Source: Flavobacterium sp. LC2016-13
Lineage (GTDB): Bacteria; Bacteroidota; Bacteroidia; Flavobacteriales; Flavobacteriaceae
Direction: 5' to 3'
NCBI RefSeq assembly: GCF_009707955.1
Contig: NZ_WMDQ01000018.1
Location: 1 to 64,000 of the forward strand
DNA: 64,000 nt
In this document: positions 43,820 through 52,507 of the stretch, one piece after another
Position numbering within the stretch: the stretch's first letter is position 1
Layout of the letters: every line of letters begins with the position of its first letter
Program-made: the position numbers and the translations under genes
Notes under the pieces: model-generated
The model's input: the letters and a program-made list of their open reading frames with translations, nothing else
Database searches by the model: none
Told to the model about the DNA's origin: nothing

Positions 43820-44449
43820 ATGAAATACTTAACTCTAATTATCGCTTTCCTTCTTTTTTCCTGCGCTACCAAAGAAGATGTTTTACTTCCAAAATCAAAT
43901 ACTTCAATTATAAAAGACGTGCAGGATCATTCGCCAATTTACATCTTTTTTAGAACTGAAGGGAAAGATACTATTGCTGATGTGAACAGAAAAAACAGCA
44001 TAATTTCAACCAATTGGATTTTTAATATTGATAAACGTTTGCCTTTAAGATTGGTAATTCCGGAAGTGATTAAACTTCAGGAAAAGAAACGCGGAGAGAA
44101 AGCTCATAAAAACGAAAATGCCGAAAACTATTATTCGTACGCAGATTCTCTTGGAAAAAATTTAGCTTTTATGCCTTTCACGAAAGTATTTTATGCAATA
44201 GGAAAACCAGCAACAGGCGATTTGGTAATTTCTTTTAAGAAAGCAAGTAATATTGTTTTGGTAAATAATGAAGAAGTTAAAAAAGAAGAAGTATTAGAAC
44301 ACATTGGCAGAATAGCCTTTTTTGTAAAACCAAAAGTCTATTTGTTATTCGACAAAAATATGAGTTATCAGGAATACATTGAAACTAAAATTGAATTCAG
44401 AAAACTAGATTCTTACAACGACGAAATTCCAAAAGAATTCATTTTTTAG
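43820..44449 (+). CDS. Lipoprotein of unknown function
   Basis: 209 residues from the ATG at 43820, which sets the lipobox FLLFSC in place; an upstream start would add only a few residues. No family is certain. The last part, YLLFDKNMSYQEYIETKIEFRKL, is a little like the periplasmic end of ExbD-type proteins (a strand, then a helix), but the transmembrane part is missing. It is preceded by a REP-like repeat and followed by the convergent rlmH. Confidence 0.6.
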   Translation: MKYLTLIIAFLLFSCATKEDVLLPKSNTSIIKDVQDHSPIYIFFRTEGKDTIADVNRKNSIISTNWIFNIDKRLPLRLVIPEVIKLQEKKRGEKAHKNENAENYYSYADSLGKNLAFMPFTKVFYAIGKPATGDLVISFKKASNIVLVNNEEVKKEEVLEHIGRIAFFVKPKVYLLFDKNMSYQEYIETKIEFRKLDSYNDEIPKEFIF

Positions 44450-44514
44450 ATATTTCCGATTCAACAATTACCAAATAAACGATTTCAACAAATAAGCAGT
44501 TAAACGATTAGACC

Positions 44515-44988
44515 TTATTGATGATGATAAGGTTCATTGCGTAAAATTGTAAATCCGCGGTACAATTGTTCGATAAAAAATAACCGAACCATTTGATGCG
44601 AAAATGTCATTAATGAAAGCGAAATTTTTCCCTGCGCTTTACTATAAACAGTATCAGAGAATCCGTATGGGCCGCCAATTACGAAAACGAGAGTTTTGAT
44701 TCCTGAATTCATTTTCTTTTGCAATTCTTCAGAAAAACCAACGCTTGAAAAGTTTTTTCCGTTTTCATCCAATAAAATTAACTGATCGGTTGGCGTTAAT
44801 TTTGATAGAATTAATTCTCCTTCTTTCTCTTTTTGCTGACTTTCAGATAAATTCTTTACGTTTTTGATATCGGGAATAATCTCTAAATCAAATTTGATAT
44901 AAAACGACAAACGTTTGGTGTAATCGTCAATCAAAGTTTGAAGCGATTTATTATCTGTTTTGCCTATTGCGATAAGTTTGATGTTCAT
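44515..44988 (-). CDS. rlmH: 23S rRNA (pseudouridine1915-N3)-methyltransferase RlmH
   Basis: 157 residues, the usual length of a SPOUT methyltransferase of this family. The conserved core is present: VFVIGGPYGFSDTVY, LSLMTFSHQMVRLFFIEQLYRGFTI and a C-terminal NEPYHH, typical of RlmH. It methylates a pseudouridine in helix 69 of 23S rRNA. The upstream ABM-domain gene ends 2 nt before it, so the two form an operon. Confidence 0.96.
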   Translation of the reverse strand: MNIKLIAIGKTDNKSLQTLIDDYTKRLSFYIKFDLEIIPDIKNVKNLSESQQKEKEGELILSKLTPTDQLILLDENGKNFSSVGFSEELQKKMNSGIKTLVFVIGGPYGFSDTVYSKAQGKISLSLMTFSHQMVRLFFIEQLYRGFTILRNEPYHHQ

Positions 44989-44990
44989 GT

Positions 44991-45293
44991 TTATTTTTTA
45001 TTTTCAAAAACGATTTCAAAATGCTCTACAACAGGAAACGGTTCGTAATAATGATGTAGAATCTTTTTCCATTCTAAATAGGCGCTAGAATTTCTAAAAC
45101 CTTCTGTATGATCTTCCAGCGTATTCCAATCGACTAATAAAAGATATTTATTTTCGACTTCAAGACATTTCTCTAAACGATGTCCTAAATAACCTTCAAT
45201 TGAAGAAATATATTGACTTGCTTTTGCAAAATCAGCTTCAAATTCAGTCGCTAAATTTGGTTTTACATAAAGAAAAGCTACTTCCAGAATCAT
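44991..45293 (-). CDS. Antibiotic-biosynthesis-monooxygenase (ABM) domain protein
   Basis: 100 residues, cytoplasmic. The pattern of a dimeric alpha/beta ABM fold is present: FLYVKPNLATEFEADF, SSIEGYLGHRLEKC, YLLLVDWNTLEDHTEGF and a final strand FEIVFE. Such proteins are small oxygenases or of unknown function. It lies 2 nt upstream of rlmH. A long inverted repeat lies upstream. Confidence 0.75.
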   Translation of the reverse strand: MILEVAFLYVKPNLATEFEADFAKASQYISSIEGYLGHRLEKCLEVENKYLLLVDWNTLEDHTEGFRNSSAYLEWKKILHHYYEPFPVVEHFEIVFENKK

Positions 45294-45308
45294 ATTTACA
45301 ATAGTTTT

Positions 45309-45375
45309 ATCTGCTGAATCTGCTAAATCTGCGAGAAAAAATTATAGTCTCGCAGATTTAGCAGATTCAGCAGAT
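45309..45375. repeat. 28-bp perfect inverted repeat with T-tract
   Basis: The arms 45309-45336 and 45348-45375 are exact inverted copies around an 11-nt loop; the sequence is a phrase of AATCTGC and CTGCTAAATC motifs. A run of eight T follows on the plus strand. It can form a strong hairpin and may act as terminator, but the flanking genes are both on the minus strand. Confidence 0.85.
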
Positions 45376-45449
45376 TTTTTTTAATATTTTAGCCTAAAAA
45401 TCGGCGTTAATCAGCTTGAATCTGTTTAAAATCTGCGTGAAATTTGAAT

Positions 45450-46865
45450 TTAGTTTTTAGAAAATTTATCTTCAAAAGCCTTAAATCGGTTATCTAAATC
45501 TTTGATTAATTCTTTTTTAACGGCTGCATCCTGAATAAAACTATAATTGATACTATTGTAAACATATTGCTTTATAGTTGCATATGAAACATCAGGATAT
45601 CTTTTAGCTAATAAAACATATTGCTCTGTCATATTGGTTCTCAAAATTCCGGCGTCGTCTGTACTAATTACAATTGGTACATTAAATTCTTTGTAAAGTG
45701 TAAACGGATGTCTGTTTTCTTTTACCTTCAAAATGAATTCGTTGCTCACTAAATTTATCTCAATCGGAATATTGTTTTTAGACATATATTTCAATAAATC
45801 GTATGAGTTTGCTTCGTAAGCAATATCAACTCCGTGACCAATTCTGTTTGCACCAGCAATATAAATAGCGTCGTTAATATGCCAGGTTAAATCTTCCGGC
45901 TGAACCAAACCTAACGTTAATTCACCAGCATGCAGCGTATATTTTACATCAGGAAATTTAGAGTGACAATATTTAAACATCACCATGTGCAACCAATAAT
46001 CTTTCATTGAATTTTCGCCATGTTCCGGAGAAACGATGTTTACGCCGGCAACCAACTTACTGTCATTTGCCGATATAAAAGCAATCGTAAGATTTTTGAA
46101 TAAATCAACCGGATCCATAAAACGAAGTACAAAATTTTGATAACGCATCGTAAAACGTTCATCGTCAATTTTTAAGTCTTTGTGAAGTTTTGCTATGAAA
46201 TTGTTATTGAAATCTGCAGCGTATTTTTTAGCATCTTTTTGCTGAATCGATTTATACAATTCATCTAAAAGTTTTAAAACTGCTTTTTCATCTTTTTGAG
46301 CAGAAGCCTGACGAAGTTTAGTATTAAAATCAGTTAAATCGGCAACATTCATATCGCACGGAATCGTTGATAATTGTGTTTCGATATAACTTACATTTTC
46401 AGAAAGTGCGCGTTTTTTTAATTCAAGCATTCCTTCCGCAAAATGACCTTTTATGGTAGGTTCAAATTTCATAAAAGAGTCAAAAAACTGATCGTCAGAA
46501 GGTACAGAACCATTATAATCTTTAATTGACCAGGTTTGCATTACTTGTTGCTCGTAAAAAGATAGTTTTCCATCGTTTTTAAGAGAAGAGAAAGTTTGCC
46601 AATTGCCTTTTGCAGGTTTTGTTTTAGAAACTGCCATAGTCTCTAAATTCAAATAAAAATCTTCTGCAATCGCTCTTTCCAAAAGCGGTTCTGCATAAAC
46701 TGATCCTGAAAAATGGTGGTGTAAATCGCCGCCTTTTGGCATTTGTTGAAAAAAAGCTGTTAAGAGAGCTTCATTGTTTCTGATTTTTTCTAAATAACTT
46801 TCAGCTGTTTGAGAAAAGCCGATTTGTGCTATAAAAATACAGAAAAGCGTAATTATCCTTGTCAT
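45450..46865 (-). CDS. Secreted adenosine-deaminase-like metallohydrolase
   Basis: 471 residues, longer than the cytosolic ADA and beginning with a signal peptide (to IGFSQ), like the secreted ADGF type. The zinc/catalytic motifs are GGDLHHHFSGS (His-x-His), TLHAGE (catalytic Glu), NRIGHG (His) and ISTDDAG (Asp). It would deaminate adenosine to inosine outside the cytoplasm. It is monocistronic with a -7 box about 21 bp before the start, and a repeat-bearing gap lies upstream. Confidence 0.88.
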   Translation of the reverse strand: MTRIITLFCIFIAQIGFSQTAESYLEKIRNNEALLTAFFQQMPKGGDLHHHFSGSVYAEPLLERAIAEDFYLNLETMAVSKTKPAKGNWQTFSSLKNDGKLSFYEQQVMQTWSIKDYNGSVPSDDQFFDSFMKFEPTIKGHFAEGMLELKKRALSENVSYIETQLSTIPCDMNVADLTDFNTKLRQASAQKDEKAVLKLLDELYKSIQQKDAKKYAADFNNNFIAKLHKDLKIDDERFTMRYQNFVLRFMDPVDLFKNLTIAFISANDSKLVAGVNIVSPEHGENSMKDYWLHMVMFKYCHSKFPDVKYTLHAGELTLGLVQPEDLTWHINDAIYIAGANRIGHGVDIAYEANSYDLLKYMSKNNIPIEINLVSNEFILKVKENRHPFTLYKEFNVPIVISTDDAGILRTNMTEQYVLLAKRYPDVSYATIKQYVYNSINYSFIQDAAVKKELIKDLDNRFKAFEDKFSKN

Positions 46866-46886
46866 ACTCTAAGTTTAAATTACATG

Positions 46887-46894
46887 CAAATATA
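46887..46894 (-). promoter_or_regulatory. -7 promoter box of the adenosine-deaminase-like gene
   Basis: TATATTTG on the minus strand, exact TAnnTTTG match, about 21 bp before the start codon. Confidence 0.4.
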
Positions 46895-46929
46895 AGCGTT
46901 TTTGAGGAGATTTGAAAATTTTTGTTTTT

Positions 46930-47092
46930 GAAGGGACAAAGGTTCAGAGAGACAAAGGAGCAAAGGGACATAGTTTTAAAGAAATGATTATTATAAAAAT
47001 ACAAAAGACACACAACAGTGTGTCTCAGTATTAAAATTATTAGGTATTATGAGAAACCTCTGAACCTCTGTTCCTTTGTAACTGTGAACCTC
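46930..47092. repeat. Purine-rich direct and inverted repeats
   Basis: At 46930-46973 GGGACAAAGG, GACAAAGGAG and CAAAGGGACA repeat in tandem. AGGTTCAGAG (46940-46949) recurs inverted at 47058-47067. This fills most of the gap between the ADA-like gene and the GNAT gene. Confidence 0.6.
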
Positions 47093-47372
47093 AAGAAAGC
47101 ACATCACGAATTTCCTCAACCTTATCAAAAACACTTTTTGCAAAAGGGCAAAGGGGGATAATTTTTACATTATTGGCTCTGGCATAATCAACTGCAGCTA
47201 ATACGAGTTTTTTACCAACACCTTTTCCGTTAAAATCTGGACTTACTTCAGTATGATCGATAATAAATTTTGAATCTCCAGCCCAGGTATAAGTCATTTT
47301 TCCAGCTTCTTTTCCGTCTTCTACAGCTTCAAAATAACCTCTTTTTGTGTCGTTTATTTGTTGAATTTCCAT
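47091..47372 (-). CDS. GNAT-like N-acetyltransferase, small YjdJ-type
   Basis: 93 residues, cytoplasmic. The short GNAT type is clear: DSKFIIDHTEVSPDFNGKGVGKKLV (acetyl-CoA-binding loop), VDYARANNVKIIPLCPFAK. Members of this type are thought to acetylate small molecules or peptides; substrate unknown. It is the last gene of a pirin-OsmC-GNAT run (4 nt after the OsmC stop), so it is probably co-transcribed with them. Confidence 0.88.
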   Translation of the reverse strand: MEIQQINDTKRGYFEAVEDGKEAGKMTYTWAGDSKFIIDHTEVSPDFNGKGVGKKLVLAAVDYARANNVKIIPLCPFAKSVFDKVEEIRDVLS

Positions 47373-47376
47373 GATA

Positions 47377-47772
47377 TTATATTAATGTAGTTTTAATTTC
47401 TATTGAATGTGTAAGTGTTTTATGAATTGGGCAACTATTGGCAATAGTTTCTAAACGTTGTCTTTGTGTTTCGTCTACTTCTCCAATTACTTCGATTTTT
47501 CTTGTGAATACCGAAACACTTCGCTCAGAATCTCTTTCAAAATCAATTTTGACATTTATTTCTGAAACTTCCCATTGTTTACGATTGATGTACATTCTCA
47601 ACGTAATTACGGTACAGGAAGCCAATGAGGCCGCCAAAAGTTCTGTTGGATTTAGACCTAAATTCTTGCCGCCAATTTCCTGAGGTTCATCAGAAATTAA
47701 AATATTTCCGCTGGCTGATTGTATTTCCGTTCGATACAAACGCGTATCAATTTGTGCTGATATAGTATCCAT
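47377..47772 (-). CDS. OsmC family protein
   Basis: 131 residues with the OsmC/Ohr fold. The two Cys motifs are visible: AASLASCTVITL and ANSCPIHKTL, placed as in peroxide-reducing members. A typical middle part, INVKIDFERDSE, is also present. It may detoxify organic peroxides. It sits 2 nt after the pirin gene and 4 nt before the GNAT gene on the same strand. Confidence 0.9.
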   Translation of the reverse strand: MDTISAQIDTRLYRTEIQSASGNILISDEPQEIGGKNLGLNPTELLAASLASCTVITLRMYINRKQWEVSEINVKIDFERDSERSVSVFTRKIEVIGEVDETQRQRLETIANSCPIHKTLTHSIEIKTTLI

Positions 47773-47774
47773 AA

Positions 47775-48656
47775 TTATTTTATTTTAGGTTCTGGTAAAG
47801 GCACAAATTCTGTTTCGCCCGGAACTTTCGGGAAAGTTTGTTCTGTCCAGTCTTTTTTAGCTTTTTCGAGTAGTTCTTTATCTGAAGAAACAAAATTCCA
47901 AAAAATAAAATGTTCTTCAGGAAACGGTGTCCCTCCAAAGATATAAACTGTTGAATTTTCGGCTAATTCAAACTCACATAAAGTGCTGTCGTTTGTAATT
48001 AAAATTTGTTTTGGGTCGTAAACATGTTCACCGCTTTTGATGCTTCCTTCTAAAATATACAATCCGCTTTCGCCAAATAAATGATGTCCGATATTAATTT
48101 TTTTAGCTTCGGTACTTTTGATTTCAATAAAATATAACGGACTATAAACAGGAACTGGCGATTTTTTGCCAAAAGCTTCTCCGGCAATTAATTTGTATGA
48201 AACTCCATCTTCTTCCCAAGCCGGAATATCGTCAGCTTCAACATGCGTAAAATTCGGGTCCATTTGTTCCAATTCTTTTGGCAATGCTACCCAAATCTGC
48301 AAACCATGAAGCATTTTGTCTGAATGTCTTAAATATTCAGGCGTTCTTTCAGAATGTACAATTCCTTTTCCGGCTGTCATCCAGTTTACGGCACCTGGTT
48401 TTATTTCTAATTCAGTTCCTAAACTATCGCGGTGCATAATGCTTCCTTCAAACAAAAAAGTCAAAGTCGAAAGTCCGATATGCGGATGCGGCGGAACATC
48501 CATATTTTCGTGATCACTTAAATGTGCAGGTCCCATATGATCGATAAATACAAATGGCCCAACGGCTCTTTTTTCACGGAAAGGCAATAAACGGCCTACC
48601 ATAAAATTGCCAATATTGGCAGCACGTTCTTCAATAATTAAACTAATATTTGACAT
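47775..48656 (-). CDS. Pirin family protein
   Basis: 293 residues, a bicupin. The N-terminal metal site is GPFVFIDHMGPAHL and PHPHIGLSTLTFLFEGSIMHRDSLG, the C-terminal cupin includes LFGESGLYILEGSIK and the ending FPKVPGE. Some pirins are quercetin dioxygenases; others have a regulatory role. First gene of a three-gene operon with OsmC and GNAT, which fits a stress-response role. A -7 box lies about 24 bp upstream. Confidence 0.94.
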   Translation of the reverse strand: MSNISLIIEERAANIGNFMVGRLLPFREKRAVGPFVFIDHMGPAHLSDHENMDVPPHPHIGLSTLTFLFEGSIMHRDSLGTELEIKPGAVNWMTAGKGIVHSERTPEYLRHSDKMLHGLQIWVALPKELEQMDPNFTHVEADDIPAWEEDGVSYKLIAGEAFGKKSPVPVYSPLYFIEIKSTEAKKINIGHHLFGESGLYILEGSIKSGEHVYDPKQILITNDSTLCEFELAENSTVYIFGGTPFPEEHFIFWNFVSSDKELLEKAKKDWTEQTFPKVPGETEFVPLPEPKIK

Positions 48657-48679
48657 GGTATTTTGATTTGATTTGAAAA

Positions 48680-48687
48680 CAAAATTA
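48680..48687 (-). promoter_or_regulatory. -7 promoter box of the pirin operon
   Basis: TAATTTTG on the minus strand, exact TAnnTTTG match, about 24 bp before the start codon. Confidence 0.4.
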
Positions 48688-48761
48688 CAGTTGTGATAGA
48701 AATCTGTAACTTAATTTAGATTAAGAAAATGTTTTTATGGATAATGTGGTATAAAAATAAG

Positions 48762-48836
48762 AAATAAAAATAGAACACGAATTGCACAGATTGTCACAAA
48801 TCAATCCGTGTCAATCTGTGCAATTTGTCTTTATTT
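48762..48836. repeat. Inverted repeat between pirin and AlkD-like genes
   Basis: AATTGCACAGATTG (48780-48793) is exactly inverted at 48812-48825, with A/T-rich flanks also pairing (AAATAAA, TTTATTT). It lies just after the AlkD-like gene on its strand and may be its terminator. Confidence 0.65.
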
Positions 48837-49937
48837 TTAATTGATCAGTTCAAATTCTAAAGTTTCACTTTCAGTTCCGTTAATAATAATCGACAATTGA
48901 TGAATTCCGGTATGAAAAACACGAGTCGTAATTATTTTGAAAGATTGATTTCTGTCAACTTTTATTAATTGATTAGGCAGATAGTTTTTCTCGCTGATTT
49001 TAAAGACTTTTTTTGCTAAATGTCCTTTTGCTTTTTTATAATGAACCGCATATTCTAAACGAATCGTTTTTGGTTCTTCGTTTTTATTATTTAAGTGAAA
49101 TTGAAACTTTAAATAATCTCCAATTTTTACAATTGGTGTTTTAATTTCAAAAGACGAAAGTTCAATATTTGTGCTTTCTAAACCATAATGACTTAAAATT
49201 TCAGGATGACCTTGTTTTAATAAAGTTCGGCAGCCATGTTTAATAATTGCGCCTGTTTCTTTACTGTGACCTTTCCATTTATTGGCAATATCTAAAACGA
49301 TTTGCGGATTATCTTTTGCAATATCATTTAAGTTATTTGCAACGCTTCTGCGGACATATTCTGAAGGGTCATTTTTTAAATTTTCTAAAATTGGAAGAAT
49401 AGAAGCAGGGTCTTTTTTCAAAAACGGAATCGCCATCGCCCACGGTAATCTTGGTCGGCTTCCTTCGCTGGCTAATCTTCGAACATGATGATTTTCGTGC
49501 AAAGACCATTTTGTCATTTCACTGATCATTTGTTCTTTATATTTTAAAATAAAAGGACGAACGGCAAATTCGCAACTTATAAATTGCGTTATAGAAACAA
49601 AGGATTTCGCCGAAGTTTTAAAATCATCTAAACCGTAAACTTCGATATAATCGGCAAAAAATATGAAAGCGAGATTTCCTTCCGTGAATTTATTTTTCTT
49701 TAGATTTTTAATGATTTTATCAATTAAAACAACAGTTTCAGAAAAGTTTTCAGGCATAAATTGATGAAACACAATTGTCGTGTGTTTCATCCGCTCTTTC
49801 CATTCTTTTTGGGCAAAATCTCCTTCATAAATGGCCTCGATAAATTTTTGTTTATTGAATGAAGGATGCACTTCGGCGACAGCCTGACTAAATTTTTCGT
49901 AAAAAGAAACCGAGTAAATATCTTTAATTAATCCCAT
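48837..49937 (-). CDS. DNA alkylation repair (AlkD-like) HEAT-repeat protein
   Basis: 366 residues from the ATG at 49937; an earlier start 8 codons upstream is also possible. Residues 1-235 are helical repeats of the AlkD type (HHVRRLASEGSRPRLPWAM, DPSEYVRRSVANNLNDIAKDNP). The C-terminal 120 residues are beta-rich and not typical of short AlkD enzymes (GDYLKFQFHLNNKN, VFHTGIHQLSIIING). AlkD removes alkylated bases; activity here is inferred. Single gene. Confidence 0.85.
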   Translation of the reverse strand: MGLIKDIYSVSFYEKFSQAVAEVHPSFNKQKFIEAIYEGDFAQKEWKERMKHTTIVFHQFMPENFSETVVLIDKIIKNLKKNKFTEGNLAFIFFADYIEVYGLDDFKTSAKSFVSITQFISCEFAVRPFILKYKEQMISEMTKWSLHENHHVRRLASEGSRPRLPWAMAIPFLKKDPASILPILENLKNDPSEYVRRSVANNLNDIAKDNPQIVLDIANKWKGHSKETGAIIKHGCRTLLKQGHPEILSHYGLESTNIELSSFEIKTPIVKIGDYLKFQFHLNNKNEEPKTIRLEYAVHYKKAKGHLAKKVFKISEKNYLPNQLIKVDRNQSFKIITTRVFHTGIHQLSIIINGTESETLEFELIN

Positions 49938-50130
49938 AAATTTTGTTTGATTGAACCTCAAAGATATTTAATGTTATTTAATTTTTTAAATCATTAGGAG
50001 ATTAAGTTTAGTTACTATTTTAATCTTACTTTTTTTACAATATCTACTATTTTTTAATTCTTAAAATCAAAGCGAAACTTTCAAATCCACAAAATAAGTT
50101 CTACTTTAGCATCTTATAAAATTTAGAAAA

Positions 50131-50988
50131 ATGATTAGCGAAGTACAATTTCAAACCGAATTACAATTATTAATCAGTAATGCAATTCGAGAAGATGTAG
50201 GCACGGGAGATTATAGTTCATTAGCGTGTATTCCTGATACTGCGCACGGTCAGGCCAAATTATTAGTAAAAGATCAGGGAATTATTGCAGGTGTTGCGCT
50301 TGCAAAAATGATTTTTGAACATGTAGATCCAAAATTAAAAGTAAAAACTTTTATTGAAGACGGAACACATGTAGAATATGGTGAGGTTGTTTTTGAAGTT
50401 TCAGGAAGTTCTCAATCTATTCTAAAGGCAGAAAGAGTGGTTTTAAACACCATGCAACGTATGTCTGCTATTGCAACAAAAACGAGTCAATATGTGCAGC
50501 TTCTGGAAGGAACCGGCGCAAAAATTTTAGATACACGTAAAACGACTCCAAATTTCAGAGCTGCAGAAAAATGGGCTGTAAAAATAGGAGGAGGAGAAAA
50601 CCACCGATTTGCACTTTATGATATGGTGATGTTAAAAGACAATCATATTGATTTTGCTGGTGGAATTACACTTGCGATAAAAAAGACAAAAGACTATCTG
50701 AAAGCTAATAATTTAGATTTAAAAATTATTGTTGAAGCAAGAAATCTGGATGAAATCCGTGAGATTTTGCAAAGTGATGGCGTTCACAGAATTTTGATCG
50801 ACAATTTTAATTATGAAGATACCAAAACCGCTGTAGCTTTAATTGGATCAAAATGTCAAACCGAATCTTCAGGAAATATCAACGAAAAAACCATTCGTGA
50901 GTATGCTTTATGCGGTGTAAATTATATTTCTTCGGGCGCATTAACACATTCTGTTTATAACATGGATTTGAGTCTGAAAGCGTTTTAA
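50131..50988 (+). CDS. nadC: Nicotinate-nucleotide pyrophosphorylase (quinolinate phosphoribosyltransferase)
   Basis: 285 residues, usual length. QPRTase motifs: LDTRKTTPNFR, KWAVKIGGGENHRFALYDMVMLKDNHI, IIVEARNLDEI, RILIDNF and a final VNYISSGALTHS. It makes nicotinate mononucleotide from quinolinate, de novo NAD synthesis. Cytoplasmic. It starts a plus-strand run with yihY, DUF2147, metallo-beta-lactamase and priA, after a 144-bp gap with short repeats. Confidence 0.96.
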   Translation: MISEVQFQTELQLLISNAIREDVGTGDYSSLACIPDTAHGQAKLLVKDQGIIAGVALAKMIFEHVDPKLKVKTFIEDGTHVEYGEVVFEVSGSSQSILKAERVVLNTMQRMSAIATKTSQYVQLLEGTGAKILDTRKTTPNFRAAEKWAVKIGGGENHRFALYDMVMLKDNHIDFAGGITLAIKKTKDYLKANNLDLKIIVEARNLDEIREILQSDGVHRILIDNFNYEDTKTAVALIGSKCQTESSGNINEKTIREYALCGVNYISSGALTHSVYNMDLSLKAF

Positions 50989-50994
50989 AAAGTT

Positions 50995-51132
50995 ATGAGT
51001 TTTGAGTTATAAGTTATGAGTTGGTCTTTGAAAATCATTAAAGGTTTTATCAAAAGATATAATATCAGAGAATCTAAAAAGTCTAAATACCAAAATCTAA
51101 AATCTCAACTCTTAAATCTAAAATTATAAAAT
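50995..51132. repeat. Short AT-rich repeats between nadC and yihY
   Basis: GTTATGAGTT occurs twice with GAGTTATAAG between them (50995-51022), and AATCTAAAA-type units repeat at about 51070-51125. Similar text is at 7346-7380, so the same kind of filler appears in two gaps. Confidence 0.45.
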
Positions 51133-52053
51133 ATGTCTCAAGAGATAGAAGATCGGATTGAAAAAATTCCGTTATTACGTTCTGTAGTTCGGCTTTTAAA
51201 GAAAATAAAATTTCCTTCTTTAGAAGGTTTTTCGCTATACGATTTGCTGGAAATGTATACTTTAGGAATCATTGAGGGAGCTTTTTCGTATCATGCGAGC
51301 GCTGTTTCATTTAGCTTTTTTATGGCTTTATTTCCGTTTACACTTTTTATTCTAAACTTAATTCCCTTTATTCCTATTGAAGGTTTTCAGGCCGATTTTC
51401 TTCAGTTTGTGCAACAAGGAGTTCCTCCAAATACATACGATGCAATAAGTAAAATTATCAGCGATATTTTAAATAATAGTCATTCCGGTTTGTTGTCTTC
51501 GGGATTTTTGCTTTCTATTTTTTTGATGGCAAATGGTATTAACGGAATCTTAAGCGGTTTTGAATCTTCTAAACATGTTTTCGATAAACGAGGTTTTTTT
51601 AGTCAATATTTAGTGGCTTTGGCAATATCACTTGTTATGACTATCATATTGTTTGTAACGGTTGCAACAATTGTAGTTTTTGAGGTATTTATTCAAAAAA
51701 CAATTATTCAGGATGTACTAAGCGACAGCATTCCGCTCATTATTTTAGGGCGTTATTTGTTTGTTATCGTGATGATTTTAGTAACGTCTTCAATATTATT
51801 GCGTTACGGTACAAAACAGTACAATAAAGTGCCTTTTATTAGCATTGGATCTGTTTTTACAACGATCCTAATTGTTATATCTTCGTTCTTTTTTGGGATT
51901 TGGGTTATAAAATTTTCAAAATACAATGAACTTTATGGTTCAATTGGCACATTATTAATTCTAATGTTTTATATTTGGATAAACTGTATGATTCTGCTTT
52001 TAGGGTTCGAATTGAATGCTACTGTCAGAAAATTAAAACAAAAAAACAAATAA
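51133..52053 (+). CDS. yihY: YihY/BrkB family inner-membrane protein
   Basis: 306 residues with about six membrane helices: SAVSFSFFMALFPFTLFILNL, then GLLSSGFLLSIFLMANGING and, at the end, LLILMFYIWINCMILLLGFELN. The YihY/BrkB signature pattern is visible. The old name ribonuclease BN is wrong for the family; the actual role is unknown. It lies 4 nt before DUF2147 and probably in one transcript with the next genes. Confidence 0.92.
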   Translation: MSQEIEDRIEKIPLLRSVVRLLKKIKFPSLEGFSLYDLLEMYTLGIIEGAFSYHASAVSFSFFMALFPFTLFILNLIPFIPIEGFQADFLQFVQQGVPPNTYDAISKIISDILNNSHSGLLSSGFLLSIFLMANGINGILSGFESSKHVFDKRGFFSQYLVALAISLVMTIILFVTVATIVVFEVFIQKTIIQDVLSDSIPLIILGRYLFVIVMILVTSSILLRYGTKQYNKVPFISIGSVFTTILIVISSFFFGIWVIKFSKYNELYGSIGTLLILMFYIWINCMILLLGFELNATVRKLKQKNK

Positions 52054-52057
52054 AAAT

Positions 52058-52489
52058 ATGAAAAATTGGATGTTAAGCATTGGTTTCTTTTTTCTAACAG
52101 TTGGTACTATTCATAGCCAAAGTGTTGTTGGAAAGTGGAAAACAATTGATGATGAAACGGGAGAAGCAAAATCAGTCGTAGAGATTTACGAAAAATCAGG
52201 AAAAATTTATGGTAAGGTTGTAGAAATACTTCGAGATAGTCATAAAAAAGATGTTTGTACTAAGTGCGAAGGTGCAGAAAAAAATAAACCTATTTTAGGA
52301 ATGGTTATTATTAACGGTCTTAAAAAAGATGGTGATGAATACAGCGGAGGAACAATTTTGGATCCTACAAATGGTAAAAAATACAAATGTTATATTACAT
52401 TAGATTCTGCTGATAAACTAAAACTTCGCGGTTATGTTGGAATTTCCATAATGGGAAGAACACAATACTGGACAAGAGCAAAAAACTAA
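52058..52489 (+). CDS. DUF2147 family secreted protein
   Basis: 143 residues with a signal peptide (to GTIHSQ). The DUF2147 pattern is complete: VVGKWKTIDDETGEAKSVVEIYEK, GKVVEIL, CTKCEGAEKNKPILGM (a Cys pair), GGTILDPTNGKKYKC and LRGYVGISIMGRTQYW. Structure-known members have a lipocalin-like barrel; function is unknown. Spacing is 4 nt from yihY and 18 nt to the metallo-beta-lactamase. Confidence 0.93.
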   Translation: MKNWMLSIGFFFLTVGTIHSQSVVGKWKTIDDETGEAKSVVEIYEKSGKIYGKVVEILRDSHKKDVCTKCEGAEKNKPILGMVIINGLKKDGDEYSGGTILDPTNGKKYKCYITLDSADKLKLRGYVGISIMGRTQYWTRAKN

Positions 52490-52507
52490 TTTTTTGATAA
52501 AATAAAC

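Noticed and set aside
45309-45375. Transposon inverted repeats
   Set aside because: The arms are only 11 nt apart and hold no gene; a hairpin element fits better.
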